A stretch of 64,000 nt of DNA from Prosthecobacter algae (GCF_039542385.1 NZ_BAABIA010000001.1:434001-498000); one strand, 5' to 3'; shown: positions 24,110-33,561, counted from the stretch's first letter. A program made the numbers and translations. The notes: generated by a model not told the origin, from the letters alone.

Positions 24110-25843
24110 TTACAGCGCTCGTTTGAGAAAGCGTATTTCTTCTGGCAGCAAAAGCAGAGCAGGGATGCTTTCGGCCAGCCGATAGGCTGGGCCAGTTTGG
24201 CCGATGCTGGCCATCAGACCTGCGCAGGTGGCGCGCTGCCCTGCGGCGAGATCCTGCGTTGCCGACAGTCCAGCCAGATGTTCCCGGACCTGGGCCATAT
24301 CCCCCATGCGGTAGGCAGCCAGTGCCTGGAGCAGGGAGACCGAAGGAGTGCGATCCTGGGAACTGGGACCTAAAGCTACGATGGCCTGGAGAGTGGTCTC
24401 GATCTTGTCCCCGGCGATGAGGGCTAGGTAAAGAGAGCGTGTGGTATAAACGAGGTTTTCGGGTTGGAGCTGGGCCAGCTTGCGTGCCGAGGCGAGGGCG
24501 GCGGAGGTGTCCCGGCCACGCAGGGCCATCTCATGCACTTTTTCCCATAGCGGGAGCTGGCGGTAAGGCTGCTGGGTGGCGACTTCGGCATAGAAGTGGT
24601 GGGCGAGGTCCCAGAGGCCCATCTTTTCGGCCGTCTCGGCGGTAAGGCGGGCGGCGGTGTCATCCTGTCCGCGACCTGTCTGGGCAAAGGCGGCTTCGAG
24701 GTGGTGACGCACGGTCTGGATGCCGGAATCAAGCTTTTCCGCTGTTCGTGCCTTCCATAGATGCAGGTAGGTTTCTGGGATGGGCAGCGTTTTCTGCGTG
24801 CGTAAAAGGGCATCGATGTCGCTCCAGCGGCCGAGTGAACTGAGGGCGGCCAGATGGGCCTGCAAAAGTTGGCCGGACTTGAGGTGAAGGCCGTCGGGCA
24901 GGAGATCGAGGACACTTTCGGCCTGCTGTTCCTGCAACAGCCAGCTCAATGCGGGGGTGAGAATTTCGACTCCTTGCCCACGAACTGCGGCCACCTCGGC
25001 TGCGAGGATGGCGGTGCGGTCTTGGGGGCGGGCGCGCATGCGGGCCGAAAGAGCTGCAAAACGGGTGGCTGGCGGGGCGGTGGGGTGGGCCTCGACGAGG
25101 GTGATAAGCTCGGCGGCCTCTTCGCCATTCAGTTGCACCTGAGTGGCCAAAAAATCGAGGGCGCTGAGTCCGGTGGAATCTGTTTGCCTGGCGATTTCCC
25201 AGACTTCTTGCCGGGCGCGTGCCTGGACTTCGGGGAAGCTGTTGCGATGATCCAGGATGGCCAGGCGCAGGCGGGAGTCGGGGTTGGCCGGTGCCTGGGA
25301 CAAGGCGTGGCGCAGGAGTTTTTCTGCCTCGTCGGGTCGCCCTTCGGCGTGGAGAAGCTGGGCCTGGAGCTCAAGCCCTTCCAAGTTTTGCCGTTCGGCT
25401 TCGGTCAGCTTTTCATATTCGGCCCGGGCCGCCCCCACATGGCCAAGGGAAATGAGGATCTGCCCCATTTTGAGACGGTCTTCAGCGGTGGCTAGGTGTT
25501 GAGATTCCAGCAGCCTCAGCACCTGAAGTAGGGATGGATCGTCGCTGCGGCTGGCGATCAGTAGATCGGCATAGGCTCGTAGGACTTGGGGGGCATTGAC
25601 CTGCCAGGAGCGGGCTTTGGCCAAGTTTTGCCAGGCGGCGGGCCAGTCCTTTTCCCGGCGCTTTTCCTGTGCCTTTTTGGCATAGACCCCGGCCACTGTG
25701 GCACGTGCTGCCGAGATGCCGCGTGCCCCGCCCCACCAGTAAAGAACCGCGACCAGGAACAACGCCCCGAGGATCCACGTCAGCCAGGGTCGGCGGCGGG
25801 GCCGATGATCTGTGGGGGATGGGGCGGGGGCGGACATCGGCAC
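24110..25843 (-). CDS. Membrane-anchored TPR-rich protein
   Basis: A 577-residue protein with a Pro/Arg-rich start, one membrane helix (about 20-36) and a long alpha-helical body with TPR-like pairs (AWQNLAKARSWQVNAPQVL, then the RPDEAEKLLRHALSQAPANP stretch). No catalytic motif is visible. It is probably an inner-membrane-anchored periplasmic scaffold. It lies 23 bases downstream of the FGE-like gene in the same direction, so the two probably form an operon. The C-terminus ends 6 bases from the convergent kinase gene. Confidence 0.75.
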   Translation of the reverse strand: MPMSAPAPSPTDHRPRRRPWLTWILGALFLVAVLYWWGGARGISAARATVAGVYAKKAQEKRREKDWPAAWQNLAKARSWQVNAPQVLRAYADLLIASRSDDPSLLQVLRLLESQHLATAEDRLKMGQILISLGHVGAARAEYEKLTEAERQNLEGLELQAQLLHAEGRPDEAEKLLRHALSQAPANPDSRLRLAILDHRNSFPEVQARARQEVWEIARQTDSTGLSALDFLATQVQLNGEEAAELITLVEAHPTAPPATRFAALSARMRARPQDRTAILAAEVAAVRGQGVEILTPALSWLLQEQQAESVLDLLPDGLHLKSGQLLQAHLAALSSLGRWSDIDALLRTQKTLPIPETYLHLWKARTAEKLDSGIQTVRHHLEAAFAQTGRGQDDTAARLTAETAEKMGLWDLAHHFYAEVATQQPYRQLPLWEKVHEMALRGRDTSAALASARKLAQLQPENLVYTTRSLYLALIAGDKIETTLQAIVALGPSSQDRTPSVSLLQALAAYRMGDMAQVREHLAGLSATQDLAAGQRATCAGLMASIGQTGPAYRLAESIPALLLLPEEIRFLKRAL

Positions 25844-25866
25844 TAGGCAAAGGGAATCGCTATCGC

Positions 25867-27519
25867 CTAAGGGGCAGGCAGCTCAAGCACCAGACGGAAG
25901 CCAATGCTGTTGTTCCGGCTGTCCTGCGGGGCGTGCTGGCGGTGACCGGTGCGGAGCTGGTCCTGATCGCGGCTGAGCCAGGAACCACCACGAATGACCC
26001 GCTCGGACTTAGCACCGGGCCAGGGATCCTGGCACCATTCGGACGCATTGCCACCCAGGCCCTGGATGCCCTTGGCATTGGCCACCTCCGTGGTCACGGG
26101 GGCGGTGTAGGAATAGCTGTCGCGGTAACCTTCGATGCGGGTGGCATCCAGGTTAGTGCTGGAGGACGGAGGCGGGAAGGTGCCTTCGGCAGACCAGGGG
26201 AAGTGGCGGCTGGCCTTTTCATGCCGCTGGGAGGGATCGGCCCCGGTTTCATCGGTCAGACCGGCCGCCTGGCTCCACTCCAGGTCGGTGGGCAGGCGGT
26301 AGGAGGCGTTGACGGAGATGAGTTTGCTCGCGCGGTCCTGCTCCGTCAGCCAGTTGCAAAAAGCCGTCGCTTCTTCCCAGGTCACACCCACAGCGGGATG
26401 ATCGAGGCTGAGGAAGGGGGCTTTGTTTTCCCAGGTGCCTCCCTTGGTCTTCAGCCAGGCTTCGTAATCCTGCACGCGTACTTCCGTGCTCCCTAACAGG
26501 ATGCTGGAACCGGGGAGGGGGACAAAGGTCAGTCCGAGGGCGTTGACAAAGGCTTGTCCTGCCTCGGCAGGCTTCAGAGGGGCACTGGAAGTCGCCGCAG
26601 TGGCAGGTGCGTTTTTCAGTTTTTCCTTCATGGCCGCGAGGTCGTCTTTGGTCACGGCTCCTCCCATGATCTCTTCCCGGCGCTGGCTGCGGATCTCGGC
26701 TTTGATTTTTTCGGCAGCGGCTAGCATGGTGGCGGTGCGCTGCTTGTCCTCAAAGACACAGCGAAAGCCGATGGTGGGCATGCGCATGTCCACAGGGACG
26801 GCATAGACATAATCTGAGCGCAGGCACTCGGGCCGGAAATAGGCCCAGGAGCCGCCCCGCAAAACGCCGACCTGTTCCGCCCGGATCTCAGGATCCCAGC
26901 ACCACTCCCAGACGTTCCCGGCCAGGTCGTAAAGGCCCTCGGCGCTGGGTTTGAACTGGCCCACGGGGGCGGTGAAGGGAAAGGAGTCGTCGTACCCTGG
27001 GATTTCGCCGTTGGCGAGATTGGCCACACCCGCAGGTGGCGGCCAGGCCATGCCCCAGGGGAACACCTGTTCATCTGCCACTTTTTCCTCGACGGTCAGG
27101 TCGGGCTTCCGCGTCCGCAGCAGCCCGGCGGCGGCATCCCAGTCGGCCCGGCCAGGGAGGCGGTAGCTCTGGGCGGCATTGAGTTTGCCCTCGGCCCTCT
27201 CTTTTTCAGTCAGCCAGGTGCAAAAAGCGCGTGCATCCTCCAGAGTGATGCCGACAACAGGGTGGTCGGGCCCCTGCTCAAAGTGCGGCTTGTAGGACCA
27301 TTCGCGACCGCTAGCGGAGATGAAGGCCTGCCAGTCTGAAACACGCGTCTCATGGGTCGCCAGCAGGGCCGGGGTGCCGGGGATGGAGACAAAATGCAAT
27401 CCCAGGGAGCTGTCGTGTTCGCGCTTCTCATCAGGAATCTGACCGGAAAGGGGGATGAAGCCGGACGAGAGTAGGAGCGCGGGGGCAAGCAGGCTGAATG
27501 GGAAGAAACGCACAATCAC
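25867..27519 (-). CDS. Secreted protein with two FGE-sulfatase (SUMF1-like) domains
   Basis: A 550-residue protein with a signal peptide (about 1-27) and two tandem formylglycine-generating-enzyme-like domains, about 38-262 and 325-548. Each has the typical ETRVSDWQAF or EVRVQDYEAW start, HPVVGIT or HPAVGVT with a nearby AFC-WLT, YRLP, GN-x-EWC, RGGSW and a final IGFR. The catalytic cysteine pair of true FGE is not complete in either domain: the first keeps a Cys in PECLRSDYVY but no second one nearby, and the second has neither. It is therefore probably a binding or structural relative, not a sulfatase activator. Confidence 0.85.
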   Translation of the reverse strand: MIVRFFPFSLLAPALLLSSGFIPLSGQIPDEKREHDSSLGLHFVSIPGTPALLATHETRVSDWQAFISASGREWSYKPHFEQGPDHPVVGITLEDARAFCTWLTEKERAEGKLNAAQSYRLPGRADWDAAAGLLRTRKPDLTVEEKVADEQVFPWGMAWPPPAGVANLANGEIPGYDDSFPFTAPVGQFKPSAEGLYDLAGNVWEWCWDPEIRAEQVGVLRGGSWAYFRPECLRSDYVYAVPVDMRMPTIGFRCVFEDKQRTATMLAAAEKIKAEIRSQRREEIMGGAVTKDDLAAMKEKLKNAPATAATSSAPLKPAEAGQAFVNALGLTFVPLPGSSILLGSTEVRVQDYEAWLKTKGGTWENKAPFLSLDHPAVGVTWEEATAFCNWLTEQDRASKLISVNASYRLPTDLEWSQAAGLTDETGADPSQRHEKASRHFPWSAEGTFPPPSSSTNLDATRIEGYRDSYSYTAPVTTEVANAKGIQGLGGNASEWCQDPWPGAKSERVIRGGSWLSRDQDQLRTGHRQHAPQDSRNNSIGFRLVLELPAP

Positions 27520-27661
27520 AGTTCATTGATATAACACTCACGGTCCGCCTTCATTCAAAAAGATTCCCCGGGCTGGGCGGGAAGGGGGTGGGACGGTCTT
27601 TGAACAGGCGGCTGCCGGGCCGCGTATTTTAAAGGAGAGGCTTGTGCTCTGCGCTGATAAT

Positions 27662-27678
27662 GAGCATGGTACATGCTC
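27662..27678. promoter_or_regulatory. Palindrome between the divergent FGE-like and polysaccharide genes
   Basis: GAGCATG at 27662-27668 and CATGCTC at 27672-27678 form a perfect 7-bp inverted repeat with a 3-base centre. It lies 122 bases before rmlA and 143 bases before the divergent FGE-like gene, inside the only sizeable gap (27520-27799) upstream of the cluster. The symmetry suits a dimeric repressor or activator. A GATAAT immediately before it (27656-27661) could be a -10 element for the plus strand, but I saw no matching -35. Confidence 0.4.
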
Positions 27679-27799
27679 TGTCTTTCCTCATGTCCGGTGA
27701 GGCTGAAAACCTCCATTTACCCTCGCTGAACGGTGCCCCGCCAGGGACGACCAAGGGCGGCAGCGTGGCTGAAAAGCTAGTGCAAACGGCTTTCCTATC

Positions 27800-28699
27800 A
27801 TGAAGGGCATCCTACTGGCGGGTGGCAGCGGATCGCGGCTTTATCCGCTGAGTCTGGTGGCCAACAAGCAACTGCAGCCGGTTTATGACAAACCCATGGT
27901 GTATTACCCGCTGACGGTGCTGATCGCAGGGGGTATCCGTGAGATCTGCCTCATCGCCGCCCCGGAGGATCTGCCGCGTTTTCAACAGTTGCTGGGAGAT
28001 GGCAGCCAGTGGGGCATCCACCTGGAATATCGCTTGCAGGCGCGGCCAGAGGGAATCGCTCAGACCTTCCTGATCGCGGCAGACTTTATTGGAGATGGGC
28101 CAGTGACCCTCATTCTAGGCGACAACCTGTTTTTTGGCGGGGATGCCCTGCCACGTGCCCTGGCGGCTTTTCAAGGCGGGGCCTCCATTTTTGCCTATCA
28201 CGTGACGAATCCTTCGAGCTACGGAGTGGTGGAGTTGGATGCTTCCGGGCAGGCACGTTCGCTGGAGGAAAAACCGGCGTCTCCCCGCAGCCCCTTCGCT
28301 GTTCCAGGCGTCTATCTTTACGATGGGCAGGTGGTGGAGATCGCACGGAGCCTAAAACCTTCTTCCCGAGGGGAATTGGAGGTGACGGACGTGAATCGCG
28401 AATACCTGCGCCGGGGGCAGCTTCAGGTGACGCGGCTTAGTCGGGGTTTTGCCTGGCTGGATGCCGGGACGAGCACAAGCCTGTTTGATGCGGCGGCCTT
28501 TGTGCAGACCATTGAGAAACGGCAGGGCATCAAACTGGGCTGCCCCGAAGAGGCGGCTCTGCGCCGCGGATTCCTGTCGCTGGAACAGTTCGAAAATCTC
28601 ATTCAGAAGATGCCCGACTGCGAGTATCGCCACTACCTTCAGGGCATCGGGACCGATTTCCGTCGTGCGGAGTCTGCCCAGATGTCCATGCCTGCATGA
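27800..28699 (+). CDS. rmlA: Glucose-1-phosphate thymidylyltransferase
   Basis: A 299-residue nucleotidyltransferase that makes dTDP-glucose from dTTP and glucose-1-phosphate. The N-terminal signature LAGGSGSRLYPLS is followed by KQLQPVYDKPMVYYPL, LGDNLFFG (metal and nucleotide site), SYGVVELD, EEKP, GVYLYD and LDAGTSTSLFDAA. Length and motifs match RmlA/RfbA throughout. It is the first gene of the polysaccharide cluster and overlaps rmlB by 4 bases (ATGA). Confidence 0.95.
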   Translation: MKGILLAGGSGSRLYPLSLVANKQLQPVYDKPMVYYPLTVLIAGGIREICLIAAPEDLPRFQQLLGDGSQWGIHLEYRLQARPEGIAQTFLIAADFIGDGPVTLILGDNLFFGGDALPRALAAFQGGASIFAYHVTNPSSYGVVELDASGQARSLEEKPASPRSPFAVPGVYLYDGQVVEIARSLKPSSRGELEVTDVNREYLRRGQLQVTRLSRGFAWLDAGTSTSLFDAAAFVQTIEKRQGIKLGCPEEAALRRGFLSLEQFENLIQKMPDCEYRHYLQGIGTDFRRAESAQMSMPA

Positions 28700-29670
28700 A
28701 CCTTCTCATCACAGGAGGCGCAGGCTTCATTGGCTCCAACCTCATCCGTCACATCATTGACCGGCCTGAAGTCGCCCAGTTGATCAATCTCGATACCCTC
28801 ACTTACGCGGGGAATTTGGGCAACCTGGAGGGCATCCATGACCAGCATCCCAAGTATGCTTTTGAGCAAGTGGACCTTCGAAACGTCCCCGAAGTGCATC
28901 GGGTGGTGCAAATGCACGGCATCACCCACGTGATCCATCTGGCGGCGGAATCCCATGTGGACCGCTCCATCGCCAGCGCCGGTGTTTTTATGGAGACGAA
29001 TGTGCTGGGCACGCTGCATCTGCTGGACGCCTGCCGCAGCCAGTGGGGAGAAAAAACGCAGGAGAAAGAACATCGTTTTATCCAAGTCTCCACCGATGAA
29101 GTCTATGGCAGCTTGGCCATGGATGAAGCCCCCTTCACCGAAGACAGTCCACTGCTGCCAAACTCCCCTTACGCGGCCAGCAAAGCCGCAGCCGATTGTC
29201 TCGTCCGAAGTTACATCAAGACCCACGGCTTTCCTGCCATCATCACCCGCTGCTGCAACAACTACGGCCCAAACCAGCACGAAGAAAAACTCATCCCCAC
29301 CGTGCTAAAGTGCCTCCGTGATCGCTGCCTCATCCCTGTTTATGGCGATGGCCAGCAGATGCGCGAATGGATCCACGTCACCGACCATGCCGAAGCCCTG
29401 TGGCAGGTGCTGATGAATGGCGAGACAGGGGAGATCTATAACGTCGGCACCGGAGAGGAGCGGACAAACTTGGATCTGGTGAATTGGCTGTGTGATGCGT
29501 TTGACGCCCAGTTACCTGGATCAGGTGGAAATTCCCGTGCCCTTGTCTCATTGGTCACTGACCGCCCAGGCCATGATTCACGCTATGCGGTGAATGTGTC
29601 GAAGATCAGGGCTGCGGTTGGCTGGGAGGCTTCCATTCCGCTTTCACGTAAATTCACCACTTTTTGTTAG
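28696..29670 (+). CDS. rmlB: dTDP-glucose 4,6-dehydratase, short C-terminus
   Basis: A 324-residue extended short-chain dehydrogenase that converts dTDP-glucose to dTDP-4-keto-6-deoxyglucose. It shows the NAD-binding GGAGFIGSN, TYAGNL, HLAAESHVDRSI, STDEVYG with the catalytic Asp-Glu pair, YAASKAAAD (Tyr and Lys), NNYGP and the REWIHV site. The family usually ends with a GW-x-P-...-GL-x-x-TV-x-WY segment; here the frame ends at GWEASIPLSRKFTTFC, some 20-30 residues early. This may be a natural variant or an old frameshift. No rmlC or rmlD follows in the window. Confidence 0.9.
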   Translation: MNLLITGGAGFIGSNLIRHIIDRPEVAQLINLDTLTYAGNLGNLEGIHDQHPKYAFEQVDLRNVPEVHRVVQMHGITHVIHLAAESHVDRSIASAGVFMETNVLGTLHLLDACRSQWGEKTQEKEHRFIQVSTDEVYGSLAMDEAPFTEDSPLLPNSPYAASKAAADCLVRSYIKTHGFPAIITRCCNNYGPNQHEEKLIPTVLKCLRDRCLIPVYGDGQQMREWIHVTDHAEALWQVLMNGETGEIYNVGTGEERTNLDLVNWLCDAFDAQLPGSGGNSRALVSLVTDRPGHDSRYAVNVSKIRAAVGWEASIPLSRKFTTFC

Positions 29671-29680
29671 GCAAAACCGA

Positions 29681-30658
29681 ATGAGTCAGAAAACGGCACT
29701 GATCTGCGGCGTGTCCGGCCAGGACGGCTCCTTCCTGGCGCGTCTGCTTCTTGAGAAAGGCTACAGGGTGGTGGGCACTTCAAGAGATGCCTACACGCAT
29801 TCTTTTTCCAACCTGCATCGCCTGGGAATTCGCGAACGCGTGGAGACACGTTCGCTGGCACCCAATGATTTTCGCAGCGTGCTGCAGGTGCTGACCAGTG
29901 TGGAGCCCGCTGAGATCTATTACTTAGCCGGCCAGTCTTCTGTGGGCCTGTCCTTTGACCAGCCTATCGAGACCATGCAAAGCATCTCGGAAGGCGTGAT
30001 GAATCTGCTGGAGGCGATGAGGTTTTTGAAGATGCCCGCCCGGCTGTTTCACGCGGCTTCTTCGGAAGCTTTTGGCGAAACTCCCGAGCCTGCGGATGAA
30101 CAGACGCCGTTTCGTCCTCGCAGCCCTTATGGCATTGCCAAAGCCACAGCCTATTGGCTCGTTTCCTCCTACCGGGAGGCCTATGGCTTGCATGCCTGCA
30201 ATGGCATCCTCTTCAATCATGAATCACCCTTTCGCCCAGACCGCTTTGTGACGATGAAAATCGTTGCCGCTGCGGCCCGGATTGCTGCCGGCAGCGGGGA
30301 GACCTTGCGATTGGGTAACCTTGAGATTGAGAGGGACTGGGGCTGGGCCCCCGAATACGTGGATGCCATGTGGCGGGTGCTTCAGCAGCCTGTGCCTGGG
30401 GACTTTGTTCTCGGTTCTGGAACGACCCACCGGCTGCGGGATTTTGTGGAGAAGGCTTTTGCATTGGCGGGGTTGGACTGGAATGATCACGTGGTGGCAG
30501 ATTCCACGTTGTTTCGCCCCTATGACATCGGAGTCAGCCGGGCCAATCCGAGCAAGGCAGCCCGTGTGCTGGGGTGGCGTGCCACCACCTCATTCGATGA
30601 GATGATGAAACTGCTTTTTGAATCCGCATGCAGTTCCCTGGGGCATAAAACTGCCTGA
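29681..30658 (+). CDS. gmd: GDP-mannose 4,6-dehydratase-like enzyme
   Basis: A 325-residue short-chain dehydrogenase from the ATG at 29681, since the frame upstream overlaps rmlB. The start CGVSGQDGSFLARLLLEKGY is characteristic of Gmd, as are YYLAGQSSVGLSFDQP, AASSEAFGE, YGIAKATAYW (catalytic Tyr and Lys) and ILFNHESPFR with FVTMKI. Gmd makes GDP-4-keto-6-deoxymannose, the precursor of GDP-fucose, GDP-rhamnose and related sugars. The family is usually 340-370 residues, so this is a little short. A downstream reductase or epimerase is not seen nearby, and a related substrate cannot be excluded. Confidence 0.8.
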   Translation: MSQKTALICGVSGQDGSFLARLLLEKGYRVVGTSRDAYTHSFSNLHRLGIRERVETRSLAPNDFRSVLQVLTSVEPAEIYYLAGQSSVGLSFDQPIETMQSISEGVMNLLEAMRFLKMPARLFHAASSEAFGETPEPADEQTPFRPRSPYGIAKATAYWLVSSYREAYGLHACNGILFNHESPFRPDRFVTMKIVAAAARIAAGSGETLRLGNLEIERDWGWAPEYVDAMWRVLQQPVPGDFVLGSGTTHRLRDFVEKAFALAGLDWNDHVVADSTLFRPYDIGVSRANPSKAARVLGWRATTSFDEMMKLLFESACSSLGHKTA

Positions 30659-30684
30659 TCTAAGTTGGGGGTTTCTTTATCCGC

Positions 30685-32253
30685 ATGTCCACCACCCGTC
30701 GCATTGCTTTCGGTGCCGCTGCCCAGTGGATCAGCCGTGGAATGTCCATCGTGCTGGGGCTGGTGCTCATGCCAGTGTTGCTGGGGAATCTTTCCAAAGA
30801 GGAGGTGGGCCTGTGGCTGCTGTTAGGTCAAAGCTGGGCAGTGCTGGGCATTTTGGATTTGGGCTTTGGGGCTGTTCTCACTCGTCGCATTGCCTTGGCC
30901 AAAGGGAAAAGTGGGGGGGCTCCTGATGCGCAGCTCACGCAAGAATCGCTGGCCGAAATTGCCGATCTCATCGCTACGGGTCGTCGCATTTATCGATTTA
31001 TGGCGGCGGGGGTGTTCTTGGTGGCCTGGGGACTGGGATTCTTTTATCTCCGCAATCTGGAACTGCAAACCACCAGCCACAGCGTTGTCTGGATGGCCTG
31101 GACCATTCTCTGTGTCTGTCAGGCCCTGACAGTGTGGTCTTCCATCTGGCTCGCCGTGTTGCAGGGCATGGGCCATGTGGGTTGGGATGCCTTGCTGGCC
31201 ACCCTTTTGAGTGGACTGACTTTGCTGGCCCAGATCGTCGCGGTGATCTGCGGTTCGGGAGTGGGTGGACTGGCGGCCATCGCCGCTGTGGGCGCGATCG
31301 TCCAGAGAGTGGTGATTCGCCGTTTCAGCGTGCGACGGAGCCCGGAGCTTTTTAACCTCAGCGGAAGCTGGAATCCGGCGGTTCTCAAAGGTGTTCCTGG
31401 GCTGGCTCTACGTGCGTGGCTTTCTTCCTTGGGCACAGTGCTGGTGTTTAATACAGACGGTTTTTTCATCGCTTCAGCGGAAGGGGCCGGCAACATCCCC
31501 GCCTATCGGGGTGCCTTTCTGGCTATCATCAATGTTCATATTTTGGCGTCTGTATTTGCCCAGTCTTCCACAGTTTTCATCAGCCAGCTCTGGCAGGCGG
31601 GGCAGCAAGATGAGGTGCGCCGCATCGTGATGCGCAATCTTCGCCTGGGCCTCTGCTTCATGCTGTGTGGAGGGGCGGGTATTTTTTTTGCAGGTGAGTC
31701 CTTGTTCAATGTGTGGTTAGGTCAGGGGAACTACGTCGGGCCCTTCACTGTGGCAGTGCTGGTCCTGGTCTTTTTGCTGGAGCAGCAATCTTTCATCATT
31801 TCCAGTAGCAGCCGTGCTACGGATCATGAGCCCTTCGCCGTTTTGATGATGACGGGCGGGCTTTTGAAATTGGCCTTGGCTCTGCCGATGATTCGCTGGC
31901 TGGGAGTGCTGGGGTTGGCCTTGTCAACCTTGGTGGCACAACTTTTGACCGCGCACTGGTTTGTTGTGTGGCAGGGCCTGAAACGCCTGGCCATTCCCTT
32001 GAAAGACTATCTGCGCCTCGTTTTTCTGCCTGCCACAGCCGTCTTGGCTGCCGCCTCAAGTGCTTGCTACGCCGCCCAGTTTGTGGCGGCAACCCGTCCC
32101 GACTGGGTGATTCTTTTGGCCGTGGTGGCTGCTTCCGGGCTGGTATTGGGAGTGTCTTTTTGGGTGCTGGTGCTGACTCCTCCTCAGAGAAGCAGGCTGC
32201 TGTCCCGTCTGGCGTCCTGCTGTCATTTGTCATGGCGGGGAAGTGCTGTCTGA
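30685..32253 (+). CDS. Wzx-like polysaccharide flippase
   Basis: A 522-residue polytopic membrane protein with about twelve to fourteen hydrophobic segments. The start (RIAFGAAAQWISRGMSIVLG) and LVLMPVLLGNLSKEEVGLW match the polysaccharide transporter (PST/MATE-like) family, as does LDLGFGAVLTRRIA. Wzx proteins move undecaprenyl-diphosphate-linked repeat units across the inner membrane. It lies among the glycosyltransferase genes. A gap of 117 bases follows it, the longest within the cluster. Confidence 0.85.
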   Translation: MSTTRRIAFGAAAQWISRGMSIVLGLVLMPVLLGNLSKEEVGLWLLLGQSWAVLGILDLGFGAVLTRRIALAKGKSGGAPDAQLTQESLAEIADLIATGRRIYRFMAAGVFLVAWGLGFFYLRNLELQTTSHSVVWMAWTILCVCQALTVWSSIWLAVLQGMGHVGWDALLATLLSGLTLLAQIVAVICGSGVGGLAAIAAVGAIVQRVVIRRFSVRRSPELFNLSGSWNPAVLKGVPGLALRAWLSSLGTVLVFNTDGFFIASAEGAGNIPAYRGAFLAIINVHILASVFAQSSTVFISQLWQAGQQDEVRRIVMRNLRLGLCFMLCGGAGIFFAGESLFNVWLGQGNYVGPFTVAVLVLVFLLEQQSFIISSSSRATDHEPFAVLMMTGGLLKLALALPMIRWLGVLGLALSTLVAQLLTAHWFVVWQGLKRLAIPLKDYLRLVFLPATAVLAAASSACYAAQFVAATRPDWVILLAVVAASGLVLGVSFWVLVLTPPQRSRLLSRLASCCHLSWRGSAV

Positions 32254-32370
32254 AGGATGTGCGTTCTCATCGTCTGTATTATCCCAAAAATTAGATCCGC
32301 AGGCAGACCGTGGATGTCTTATCGAAAAGTCTCCACCAAGCATGCAGAGGCGATTTGAATTGTTTATAAA

Positions 32371-33549
32371 ATGAGAGTTGTTCTAGCAGGAACTTTTGGC
32401 GGGCAGGGCGGCATCCAGACGCACTACTACTGGCTTGCTCGAGCCTTGCTTGAGGCGGGACATGAGGTTCATATCGTCTCTCTTGGAGTACTGCTTTCTT
32501 CTGAAGATAGAGACCGTGTGGCCACGTTAAGTGCGCTGGGAAAATTCAAGGTTTTCTGCCCGCAGGCCGGGCCGGACAATGCTCCAGAAGGAACACTTAA
32601 AACGGCCTGGAACTTGATCTGCCAACTGCGCCGAATTCGGCCGCAAGTCTATGTGGCCTGTGGGACTGGATGGAACTTGTTTCTCCCAGCCATTCTGAGC
32701 GGGGCCTGCCCTCGTCGTGTGTTTCATGAGGTGATGTCTGGGGATTCTTGCGGGCCGCGTGATTCCCGCCACTCCATCCGGTTTGGCTTTCATCAGGTGG
32801 TGGCACAGGCGTCGCCCGTGGCTCGCACGTTTAGACGCGTCTTTGGCTGGAAAGCGGAGGTCCCGGTGCTTCCGGCTTTTCCGGAGCCTTTGGAAGTTAC
32901 AGCTACGATCCCGACCGTCCGTCGGCGCCAAATCACCGCTGGTCTGCGGGCCGGTTTTTTTAGCCGTCTGGTTCCCCATAAAGGTGCTCTATGGCTGGTT
33001 CGGCAGTGGCCAGTCTTGGCGGATTGTTTGGCTGAACTGCACATCTATGGCAGTGGCCCAGAGGCAGAACCGATCCGTGATTTGATCCGTGAAAATCAAT
33101 GGCAGGACCGTGTCTTTTGCCACGGACGATACCCAGATGGGCAAGCCTATGCGGACCTGCTTTCAACGTTTGATTTGACGCTGCTCCCTACCCTGGGGGC
33201 GGAAGGTGCGCCGCTGGTGTTGCTGGAGTCCATGGCCTGCGGGGTGCCTTTTGTATCGTATGGAGTCGGGGGCATTCCTGATTACGAGAATCCTGACTGC
33301 TTCATTGTCGATCCAGGTTCCCCAACAACTTTTCTGGATGCCGTGAAACAGGCGGCCCTGCGGCTGACTGAAGGAACTCTGGACCAAGAACGGTTGCAGC
33401 AGTTCTATTTCGAGAAGTTTTCATATTCCAGGCTGGCGGCTCTTTGGAGGTCATTCATTGCCGATGACTCCCAATCGATTTCTTCCATCCCCTCACATTC
33501 AATAAAACCAGAGGCCGCAGGTTCGGGCCAAGGTTTGCTTTCAATGTAG
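32371..33549 (+). CDS. GT4-family glycosyltransferase
   Basis: A 392-residue GT-B fold transferase. The N-terminal GGQGGIQTHYYWLARALLEAG is the usual acceptor-side glycine loop and helix of GT4 enzymes. The donor-side motif is LPTLGAEGAPLVLLESMACG (the E-x7-E pattern), followed by VPFVSYGVGGIPDYE. It probably adds a sugar from a nucleotide donor to the lipid-linked repeat unit on the cytoplasmic face. Donor and linkage cannot be told from sequence. Confidence 0.85.
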   Translation: MRVVLAGTFGGQGGIQTHYYWLARALLEAGHEVHIVSLGVLLSSEDRDRVATLSALGKFKVFCPQAGPDNAPEGTLKTAWNLICQLRRIRPQVYVACGTGWNLFLPAILSGACPRRVFHEVMSGDSCGPRDSRHSIRFGFHQVVAQASPVARTFRRVFGWKAEVPVLPAFPEPLEVTATIPTVRRRQITAGLRAGFFSRLVPHKGALWLVRQWPVLADCLAELHIYGSGPEAEPIRDLIRENQWQDRVFCHGRYPDGQAYADLLSTFDLTLLPTLGAEGAPLVLLESMACGVPFVSYGVGGIPDYENPDCFIVDPGSPTTFLDAVKQAALRLTEGTLDQERLQQFYFEKFSYSRLAALWRSFIADDSQSISSIPSHSIKPEAAGSGQGLLSM

Positions 33550-33561
33550 GCCGTAACCATA

